Source: JAKBCQ01 sp021807585 (GTDB taxonomy: Bacteria; Planctomycetota; Planctomycetia; Isosphaerales; Isosphaeraceae). From it: 14,613 nt of DNA. Of the stretch, positions 1 through 6,323 are shown one piece after another; position 1 is the stretch's first letter, and each line of letters begins with the position of its first letter. The stretch spans positions 1 through 14,613 of the forward strand of contig DAHWFG010000142.1 of the NCBI GenBank assembly GCA_027325115.1, given 5' to 3'. The translations under genes were made by a program, and so were the position numbers. The notes beneath the pieces are model-generated. The model had not been told where the DNA came from. It saw only the letters and a list, made by a program, of their open reading frames with translations, and searched no databases.

Positions 1-130
1 CGTTCCGGGTGGAATCGCTCCGGCGCAGCCGCTTCCAGGCGGAATCGCTCCGGCGCAGCCTCTTCAAGGCGGAATCGCTCCGGCGCAGCCCCTTCCAGGC
101 GGAATCGCACCAGGGCAGCCCCTTCAGGCT
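1..130. repeat. 30-bp tandem repeat, four full copies plus a partial one at the window edge
   Basis: Four consecutive 30-base units start at 11, 41, 71 and 101. Each begins ggaatcgctccggcgcagcc (the fourth varies: ggaatcgcaccagggcagcc) and ends in a variant of ccttccaggc. Bases 1-10 look like the end of another unit, so the array continues to the left. The first three units differ only at a few positions in their last 10 bases; the fourth is degenerate, as expected at the border of an array. Because 30 is a multiple of three, the array reads as decapeptides on either strand: AESLRRSPFQ-like on plus (open from base 3 to the stop at 207-209) and RLEGAAPERF-like on minus. The plus frame could be the tail of a repeat protein from the left, but a non-coding minisatellite is equally possible. 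Confidence 0.93.
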
Positions 131-240
131 AATCCACCACAACCGGCTCTCCCCGATGCGATCCCAGGAAGGTGAATCGAAGCCGCCCCGATCAATACTA
201 TCAAGATAAGTTATGAATAAATAATTTTAGATTTTTATCG

Positions 241-283
241 GGGGGAGGATCGCGTCGCTCGAACGACTCGGTCAATCTCCCCC
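241..283 (-). terminator. Large imperfect inverted repeat downstream of the operon, candidate 3'-end structure
   Basis: ggggGAG at 241-247 pairs with ctccccc at 277-283, and AT 249-250 with AT 275-276 after one bulged base. The interior holds a further near-palindrome, tcgctcgaacga at 255-266. It lies about 30 bases past the stop codon of the small secreted protein and next to an AT-rich stretch (210-238), so it could end or stabilise the minus-strand transcript. There is no T-run after the stem in the minus-strand direction, so it is not a classical intrinsic terminator. Confidence 0.35.
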
Positions 284-313
284 TGGTGGATCGGGTCGGA
301 TCGTTCGCTCGGC

Positions 314-631
314 TCACCAAGGACTCCAGGGCGTGCCCATCGGGAGATCGCGAACGGTTGTCCGCCAATATTTTTTGCCGTCGGGGCCGACGACTTTGAA
401 GTGATGAGGCCGATTGAACCAGATGTCATACTGATACGAATAGGTTCTCGGAAACACTTCTCGATGCGGTTGAAAACAGCACCAGTGATGGAATCGTTTG
501 TGCTGGGAACGCTCGATCGGTTCGTGGGAGAGGACCGGATCTTGCGCTTGCGAGCGAGTCGGCCAGACGACCGCCAAAGCGAGACCGAAGACGCTCGCGT
601 AGATCGACTTGAAGGCGAAACGATATCTCAT
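314..631 (-). CDS. Small secreted protein of unknown function, Cys/Trp/Tyr/His-rich
   Basis: This is a 105-residue protein. The ATG at 631-629 is preferred because GGAGGT (646-641) lies nine bases upstream and because the product then begins with a good Sec signal peptide: a basic n-region (MRYRFAFK), a hydrophobic core around residues 11-23, and a likely cleavage after SQA at about residue 29. The mature part is about 76 residues long. It contains adjacent cysteines (WCC, 50-52), the stretch PHREVFPRTYSY, a VGPDGKKYW segment and a Trp-rich end (GTPWSPW). The density of aromatic and basic residues suggests a small extracytoplasmic protein or surface-binding domain. The reading frame is open upstream of this ATG, but that part is Arg-rich and overlaps the end of the cytochrome gene, so I do not include it. 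It is the last gene on this strand before the repeats, 241 bases from the cytochrome gene. I do not recognise a family with certainty and assign no function. Confidence 0.72.
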   Translation of the reverse strand: MRYRFAFKSIYASVFGLALAVVWPTRSQAQDPVLSHEPIERSQHKRFHHWCCFQPHREVFPRTYSYQYDIWFNRPHHFKVVGPDGKKYWRTTVRDLPMGTPWSPW

Positions 632-872
632 CTTACATTGACCTCCATGACGGATCGGCGCCAATCCATTCGCGAAGTCGGCGTTTGTTGTGAAAAGAAA
701 CCGATCTTTTAGGAATCGGTCTGAAACGTCGATTTGATGACGATAACGATCACAATCGCGATCTCGCCCCGTTATTCGCCCCTTGCCGAAGAACGGCTCG
801 GGGTCGTCGCGATCTCGCGAGCCGGCGCGTCGAATTCTCTCGGACCGGGCGCCGATCGATTTGCGCGGAGAA
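632..872. other. 241-bp spacer between the diheme cytochrome and the small secreted protein
   Basis: No gene on either strand is convincing here. The spacer contains the ribosome binding site of the downstream gene (GGAGGT, 646-641 minus) and the short palindrome tcgcgatctcgcga near 810-823. The length leaves room for a separate promoter for the small gene, but I see no good -35/-10 pair. Confidence 0.5.
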
Positions 873-2378
873 TTATTTGGGGCGTGAGAGCGTCTGGATC
901 TCCTGATTGATCTCATCCCATTCTTTTTTAAGCATAAGAAAACGGGAACCAAAATCGCTCGACGACTTTTCGGACGCGATCAGATCCGCGGGACCGAAGG
1001 TGCGCACGTAGGCCACCAGATCGCGCGCTTGATCGGGGGTGATTTTGCCGCGCCAGGGGGGCATGAGAGTCCCTTTTCCTTCCAAGATGCTGACCGATAG
1101 CAAAGCGCTGTTATGCGTGGATTGCCAGTCGCGCGCGGTGAAGTCTGGGATCGGCGGCATCGCGACTCGCACGGTGCTCCCTCGCCCGTCGGGACCGTGA
1201 CAAACCATGCAATTGATCTTGAACAACTCCGACGCGGCGCGCAGCTTTTCCGTCATCGCCGGCGTAGCCCCCGCGACGGCGGGCGGAGCCGCCGAACCAG
1301 GCGATATCGCCGCGGGTGCGGCTGAAGGAAACAGGATGGATGAAGCGGCGGGAGACGCCGAAGCGAGCGCAAGCGCCGCGGCCGATGACGGCGCGCTCGC
1401 GGGCGCTGGAACCGCCGCCGAGGGCGCCGCCGTAGGCGAAGCAACCGGAATTGATCCCGGAGCGGGATTCTCAGGAACGGGGGTCGAAGACGCCACGGCG
1501 ACGGGAGCCGGTGACGAGACCGACGCCGCCGCGGCGGGTTGCGTTTGCGCGCCGGCCGCGACGACAGGACGGCCCGGTTGAAATCCACGTATGAATGCGA
1601 TCATCTCATTCACGTCGGTATGTGCCAGCGCAAACTTGTCTTTCATCGGCAGCATGAGCTGCCCTTTCCCCTCCAAAATCGAGTGGTGCAAATCGGCGTC
1701 GGTACGAGACGACTGCCACTTCGGATCGGTGAAGTCGGGAATCACGGGCATCGCTTTACGAACGATCGAACCCCGCCCGTCGACATCATGACACGCCTGG
1801 CAGATCGCTCGATACAGTTGTACAGGAGGCATTCCCGTACTCGCCGGCGGCTGCGGCGGGGGAAGATTGGCGACGGCCGGCGTCGCGGCGAATGCCGGCG
1901 ACCCCGCCGCGGTCGTCGCCGGTCGCCCTGTCGGCGGCGCCGCGTTGAGAGGCGGCGCAGGCGCCGGGTTATGCGAGGCGACCGCCGTCGGTCGCGGAGC
2001 GGCGACGGACGCCGGCGCGCTAGCCGGGGCGGGTTCGGCGCTCTCGACGACCAGCAATTCCATCGCCCGTTCAATCGGAACCCGCATCGTTCCGGTTACA
2101 GGATTCACCGAACCGTAAGTCGTCAACAAATTGTGCTCCACGGCGCGCAGTTCCTCGACCGTTTTGGTCGAGGCCCGCACGTCTTCCGACACCGGTTCGG
2201 GTCCCGGAGATCGGATCGAAAAGTACTGAATTGAGAAAAAGATCAAATAAAGAATTAAGGCGGCGATAATCCATCGTGGCGCCTTCGCCGCCGACGGAAC
2301 CTCCGATATCGGCGCGGCGGCGCCCCCCTCGGGAACCGACGACGACGGCTCGCGACCTGTTGATCCTAAATCGGTCAA
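873..2378 (-). CDS. Membrane-anchored diheme cytochrome c with two homologous heme domains
   Basis: A 501-residue protein. A transmembrane helix at about 36-54 (WIIAALILYLIFFSIQYFS) is followed by a segment ending RVPIERAMELL (99-109). A Pro/Ala-rich linker (about 113-183) leads to a first cytochrome c domain with CQACH at 193-197 and Met242/Met245 as possible axial ligands. A second Pro/Ala-rich linker (about 271-372) leads to a second domain with CMVCH at 390-394 and Met439. The C-terminal tail (about 468-501) is charged and probably helical. The two heme domains are clear duplicates; both contain GRGS, a variant of AMP.IPDF and SILEGKG. The start is TTG at 2378, supported by AGGAG just upstream and by the 11-base gap after actF; no ATG fits as well. 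Co-directional with the ACIII genes, it probably accepts electrons from the complex and passes them on outside the cytoplasm. That role is inferred from position and heme content. No symbol is given because it is not one of the six standard Act subunits. Confidence 0.93.
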   Translation of the reverse strand: MTDLGSTGREPSSSVPEGGAAAPISEVPSAAKAPRWIIAALILYLIFFSIQYFSIRSPGPEPVSEDVRASTKTVEELRAVEHNLLTTYGSVNPVTGTMRVPIERAMELLVVESAEPAPASAPASVAAPRPTAVASHNPAPAPPLNAAPPTGRPATTAAGSPAFAATPAVANLPPPQPPASTGMPPVQLYRAICQACHDVDGRGSIVRKAMPVIPDFTDPKWQSSRTDADLHHSILEGKGQLMLPMKDKFALAHTDVNEMIAFIRGFQPGRPVVAAGAQTQPAAAASVSSPAPVAVASSTPVPENPAPGSIPVASPTAAPSAAVPAPASAPSSAAALALASASPAASSILFPSAAPAAISPGSAAPPAVAGATPAMTEKLRAASELFKINCMVCHGPDGRGSTVRVAMPPIPDFTARDWQSTHNSALLSVSILEGKGTLMPPWRGKITPDQARDLVAYVRTFGPADLIASEKSSSDFGSRFLMLKKEWDEINQEIQTLSRPK

Positions 2379-2389
2379 GGGCGCCTCTC

Positions 2390-3604
2390 CTACGGGTTCT
2401 CAAATGCGAGTGATTCGGTCAACCGCGAGTCGCCGATCGGAACCGGCGGTCGGGTCCGAAAAGCATGCGCGACGATTGCGCAACACAAGGATATCAGCGC
2501 CGCCGCGACCGAAAAGTCGAGCCAATGCGGCTCAAACGATTCAGGACTCAGCGTCGGCATAACGAGCCAGTAAAGATCAGCATAATGGAATACAAGCACC
2601 AATGTCGCGATAAACCCAAGCCAGAATGGATCTCGTTTATTCGCCCGCAGCAATAAAAGAAAAAACGGAGTGACGAAGTGGCCGAAAAGAAGCGACCAGC
2701 TCAGGGTGTTCCAGTTCCCCGAACGGCGAATCACATACCAACGCGTCTCTTCGGGGAAATTGGCGTACCAGATCAAGAGATACTGACAAAAGGCGATGTA
2801 CGCCCAAAAGATCACAAAACCGATCAGCAGTTTCCCCAATTCGTGTCGATGTTCGATCGTAACCAGCCCGTCGAGCTTCCCCGTCGCCCGTAATCCCAGC
2901 GCAAGCAGGATCAATACGGCGAGCGAACCGACAAGCGAGCCCGCCCAGAAGTAAACGCCGAACATCGTCGACGACCAGTGGGGATCGAGAGACATCAGCC
3001 AGTCGAACGAGAAAAAACTGGTCGTCAGCCCGACCAAAATAAGCCCCCACATGCTCGTCCTACGCATACGTCCAATCAGCTTCCAATCACCCGTCGCGTC
3101 CTGACGCATCGATCCCCGCCATAACAACCCGGCCACTATCGTCCAGGAAACCAGATAGAACACCGATCGAACTTCGAACATCGGCGTGTTCAGCCAGATC
3201 GCCTTACGCATCAATTCGGCGTCGGTTCGTCGCCGAGACAAATCGGTCCAAACGTAAAGTCGGTTCAGGTTCATCGCCACGGGAATAAACAGGAGCAGAT
3301 TCCAGGCGAGCGGCCGCGTGAGGTTCTCAAGCAAGCGCCTCACGGCCTGACTCCAGACCGCCCCGGCGACATGCAGGATCATCAACCATGCCAGCGCACC
3401 CACGCTTATACTGATCACAAACGTTAAAGCCGTTAAATATGAGAAAGCAAAGCGGCGCGGATCCGCGGACCACCCCGCCGCCGATATCCCTCCCGCGACA
3501 ACCGCCGCTGCGAGCAAGATCCAGACGATCACGCCCCCTCCGCGCGAGTGGATCGACGCGGGATCGAGAGTCGAGCTCGCGCGATTCGGACTTACTTCGA
3601 TCAT
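2390..3604 (-). CDS. actF: Alternative complex III membrane subunit ActF (NrfD-like)
   Basis: A 404-residue polytopic membrane protein with about ten hydrophobic segments, among them roughly 24-44, 55-79, 100-116, 146-162, 186-200, 216-236, 260-280, 302-319, 328-350 and 362-380. Recognisable ActF signatures are SFDWLMSLDPHWSSTMFGVY (about 199-218) and the run from HELGKLL through FWAYIAFCQYLLIWYANFPEET (about 254-287). ActF is the second NrfD/PsrC-like subunit of ACIII and lies in the cytoplasmic membrane beside ActC. In solved complexes it contributes to the membrane core and is discussed as a possible proton path. The length is normal for the family. The ATG at 3604-3602 overlaps the actE stop as ATGA, which fixes the start and suggests coupled translation. 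The diheme cytochrome gene follows after 11 bases. Confidence 0.96.
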   Translation of the reverse strand: MIEVSPNRASSTLDPASIHSRGGGVIVWILLAAAVVAGGISAAGWSADPRRFAFSYLTALTFVISISVGALAWLMILHVAGAVWSQAVRRLLENLTRPLAWNLLLFIPVAMNLNRLYVWTDLSRRRTDAELMRKAIWLNTPMFEVRSVFYLVSWTIVAGLLWRGSMRQDATGDWKLIGRMRRTSMWGLILVGLTTSFFSFDWLMSLDPHWSSTMFGVYFWAGSLVGSLAVLILLALGLRATGKLDGLVTIEHRHELGKLLIGFVIFWAYIAFCQYLLIWYANFPEETRWYVIRRSGNWNTLSWSLLFGHFVTPFFLLLLRANKRDPFWLGFIATLVLVFHYADLYWLVMPTLSPESFEPHWLDFSVAAALISLCCAIVAHAFRTRPPVPIGDSRLTESLAFENP

Positions 3605-4257
3605 CGCTTCAACTCCCCTCGTAACGCCTCGGGGATATCGCTCGGGCGTCCGCTTTGGCTACGCATCAACGCGCGAATGTAGGCGACGATCGCCCAGCGA
3701 TCGCGCACCGAGATCTGCGGGGCGTACGGCATCATTCTCCCTTTGCCGTTGGTGATCACATTAAAATATTCGCCGTCGGACATCAACTTATGCAGGTCGT
3801 CGGTGATGCTCGCCACGCCCGCCATACCGAATTTGGTCATCACCCCGGCGCCCGTGCCCGTCGCTCCATGACAGATGGCACAGTGGATGTCGTAACGCTC
3901 TCGCCCGCGGCGAAGCAACTCAATATCAAGCTTTACCGGGCTCTTCGAGACCCATCCCGACCCCTGTTTACCCCGATAGTACGCGTCGTCGGCCTGGAGG
4001 AAGTCGGGATTCTGGCGCGGCGAGCCCGCGTCGCATTCGTAATCGGCGCCGCCGAATGGAACGGTTCCGCTCGGCGGCGTCCGCATCACGCGACCGTCGG
4101 CGAAGAAGTTGCTTGAACCTTGAGGATCATAGCGCGGTTGGGCGTTCATATCGGGAAATAACATCAACGGGCGACGGCTGTTGACCGTCCCCCGCGTCCC
4201 CAAAATGGACACGACGATCGAGGTCAGAAGTGCGATCCCCAGAAATACCCAACGCAT
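3601..4257 (-). CDS. actE: Alternative complex III monoheme cytochrome c subunit ActE
   Basis: A 218-residue protein with an uncleaved-looking hydrophobic N-terminus (about 4-20), the family segment PDMNAQPRYDPQ followed by FFADGRVMRTPPSGTVPFG, and one heme-binding motif CAICH at 126-130. Met175 or Met176 in GRMMPYAP is the likely sixth heme ligand. In ACIII this subunit is attached to the outer face of the membrane and takes part in electron transfer out of the complex. The ATG at 4257-4255 is chosen because GGAGG (4267-4263) sits five bases before it; the in-frame GTG at 4263 lies inside that ribosome binding site. Characterised homologues are often lipoproteins, but no lipobox Cys is present here, so a transmembrane anchor is more likely. 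It lies 77 bases after the actC-actD fusion, the only sizeable gap within the ACIII core, and overlaps actF at its end. Confidence 0.95.
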   Translation of the reverse strand: MRWVFLGIALLTSIVVSILGTRGTVNSRRPLMLFPDMNAQPRYDPQGSSNFFADGRVMRTPPSGTVPFGGADYECDAGSPRQNPDFLQADDAYYRGKQGSGWVSKSPVKLDIELLRRGRERYDIHCAICHGATGTGAGVMTKFGMAGVASITDDLHKLMSDGEYFNVITNGKGRMMPYAPQISVRDRWAIVAYIRALMRSQSGRPSDIPEALRGELKR

Positions 4258-4334
4258 CCACACCTCCCGTCGCGTTCCGAGTCAAATCGGCCGACGATCC
4301 GCTCTCAAGAATCACGATTCCATCGGCCTCGAGT

Positions 4335-6323
4335 TCAAGATTGCAACAGCTCGATCTCCCGGGCGCCCGCCTCGGCGAGCAAAGCCGTCGTCGCACTTCG
4401 ATCAAACTTCGGGTCGCGAGCCTCGATCGTCAGGAAGAAACCGTCCCCCGTCGCCCTCGTGAACGACCTCCCTCGAAACACCGGGTGATACAATCGAGGC
4501 AAGCCGTTGAGCAACAGCATGCCCGCAACCGCTCCAAACGCCGCGTACAGAACCATCGTTTCAAAGGTGATCGGCACGAACGCCTCGGGGCTGTTGATCG
4601 GCTTGCCGCCGACGTCCAATCGATAAGCGACCGCGCTCTGATACCATTGAAGTGAGTGCGCGAACGTGAATCCAAATATTCCCCCAGCCAACGTGAACAT
4701 CGGAACCTTTGATCGCTTCAGCTCGAGCGCCTTCTCCATGCCGTGAATCGGAAACGGAGAATACGAGTCGACCGAACGATAACCCGCCGCGACCACTCGT
4801 TTGACCGCGTCGAGCAGCTCGCCGGGCCCGTCGAACCGCGCGAGCGCGCAATAGGGCGAACCGATCACAAAACCCGCCGAATCCGGAACGATCGTTTCTC
4901 GGCTCGCTTCGGTTTCCTCGGTTTCATATCGAGGATGCGCCGCCGACGAATCGTGTGGATTCGCCGCGGGCAAAATCGCCTTCACCTCGCTCAACGCAAC
5001 CATCGGCAAAAATCGAATGAACAACATGAACAACGTCGAGAATAAACCAAACCCGCCTAAAAGCAACAACATATCAACGTATGTCGGATAAAACATCCCC
5101 CAGCTCGAAGGCAAATAATCGCGGTGAAGGCTCGTCACCACGATCACGAATCGCTCGAACCACATCCCCACGTTTACGCAGATCGCGACCAGGAACATCG
5201 CCCACGGAGTCGTCCGGAACCAGCGAAACCAAAACAGATGGGGAATGAACACGTTGCACGCGATCATCGTCCAGTAGCACCACGCGTATGGGCCCGTCAT
5301 CCGATTATAAAACACGAACCGTTCCATCGCCGCGCCGCAATACCACGCGTTAAAAAGTTCAATCATGTATCCATAGCTTAGCAGCATCCCCGTCGCCAGG
5401 ATGAGCTTGCAGAGGACCTCAAGGTGGCGCGGACCGACCAGGTCTTTGAGCCCGCAAAGCCCCCGGAGCGGAACGATCAGAGTGATCACCATCGATAAAC
5501 CCGAGAAGATCGCCCCCGTGACAAAATACGGCGGGAAGATCGTCGAATGCCAGCCCGGTATCACCGAGGTCGCGAAGTCGAAACTGACGATCGTGTGCAC
5601 GCTCACCACCAACGCCGTCGCCAAGCCCGCGAGCATCAGGTAAGTCGATTCATAGTTGTGCCAATGCCTTCCCGAGCCGCGCCATCCCAGCGCTAAAAGC
5701 CCGTAAATCTTCCGCCGAATCCCCCCCTCGGAGCGATCGCGAAGCGTCGCCAGGTCGGGAATCAGCCCGTAAAACCAGAACATCGTCGAGACCGTCGCGT
5801 AAGTCGCGACCGCCGCGAAATCCCACGAAAGCGCGCTGCGATAATTGGGATAAATCGAAATCGAATTCGGCGCCGGGATCAGATACCAGAACAGCCACGC
5901 GCGACCCAGGTGTATCGTCACAAAAAGCCCCGCGCATGTCACCGCGAAGAGCGTCATCGCCTCGGCGAACCGGTTCAAACTCGACCGCCATTTCTGGCGG
6001 AACAAAAACAAGATCGCCGAGATCAAAGTTCCCGCATGACCGATGCCGACCCAAAAAACGAAATTGGTGATATCAAACGCCCAGCCCACGGGTGAGTTCA
6101 TCCCCCAAACGCCGATCCCCGTCGAAACCACGTAAATCGACATCAGTCCGCCGATCACCAGAAACACCGAGCAGATCGAAAACAGAATCCACCACCACCG
6201 CGGCGTGGGTCGCTCAACAATCCCGCTTACCAAATCGGTGAGCGACGCGAAATCATGCCCCCCCTCGATCAACGGGGGCTCGATCGGCGCAGGTCCGCCC
6301 GATCCGTTCCTCGGTTCGTTCAT
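4335..6323 (-). CDS. actCD: Fused ActC-ActD: NrfD-like quinol-side membrane subunit joined to the ActD (DUF3341-type) subunit
   Basis: A single 662-residue frame covers two subunits that are usually separate. Residues 1-455 are ActC: an NrfD/PsrC-like membrane protein of about ten helices with the GWAFDITNFVFWVGIGHAGT region (80-99), NYESTYLMLAGLATALVVSVH (223-243), and an end typical of ActC (FLPMVALSEVKAILPAANPH). After a hydrophilic linker of about 33 residues (456-488), residues 489-662 match ActD: ALARFDGPGELLDAVKRV, AGYRSVDSYSPFPIHGME, two helices (about 541-560 and 586-606), KPINSPEAFVPITFE, and NGLPRLYHPVF. ActC carries the quinol-binding site; ActD packs against the membrane part. 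No stop or frameshift is visible at the junction (around base 4862). The ATG at 6323-6321 overlaps the actB stop as ATGA, which fixes the start. I am sure of both domain assignments. The fusion is directly visible, assuming the assembly is correct. Confidence 0.96.
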   Translation of the reverse strand: MNEPRNGSGGPAPIEPPLIEGGHDFASLTDLVSGIVERPTPRWWWILFSICSVFLVIGGLMSIYVVSTGIGVWGMNSPVGWAFDITNFVFWVGIGHAGTLISAILFLFRQKWRSSLNRFAEAMTLFAVTCAGLFVTIHLGRAWLFWYLIPAPNSISIYPNYRSALSWDFAAVATYATVSTMFWFYGLIPDLATLRDRSEGGIRRKIYGLLALGWRGSGRHWHNYESTYLMLAGLATALVVSVHTIVSFDFATSVIPGWHSTIFPPYFVTGAIFSGLSMVITLIVPLRGLCGLKDLVGPRHLEVLCKLILATGMLLSYGYMIELFNAWYCGAAMERFVFYNRMTGPYAWCYWTMIACNVFIPHLFWFRWFRTTPWAMFLVAICVNVGMWFERFVIVVTSLHRDYLPSSWGMFYPTYVDMLLLLGGFGLFSTLFMLFIRFLPMVALSEVKAILPAANPHDSSAAHPRYETEETEASRETIVPDSAGFVIGSPYCALARFDGPGELLDAVKRVVAAGYRSVDSYSPFPIHGMEKALELKRSKVPMFTLAGGIFGFTFAHSLQWYQSAVAYRLDVGGKPINSPEAFVPITFETMVLYAAFGAVAGMLLLNGLPRLYHPVFRGRSFTRATGDGFFLTIEARDPKFDRSATTALLAEAGAREIELLQS

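Noticed and set aside
1..130. CRISPR array
   Set aside because: Units follow each other directly with no unique spacers, and no cas genes are present.
1..209. Plus-strand repeat-encoded frame ending at 209 as a real gene fragment
   Set aside because: The frame is open mainly because the 30-bp unit lacks stops; the minus strand of the array is open too. Without sequence to the left I list it only under the repeat.
632..952. N-terminal extension of the small secreted protein to an ATG at 952
   Set aside because: The added part is Arg-rich, overlaps the cytochrome gene, would bury the signal peptide, and ignores the good GGAGGT site before 631.
1113..2118. Long frames on both strands across the Pro/Ala-rich cytochrome linkers
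   Set aside because: GC-rich linker codons leave several frames open. Only the frame with both CxxCH motifs, the membrane helix and a ribosome binding site is credible.
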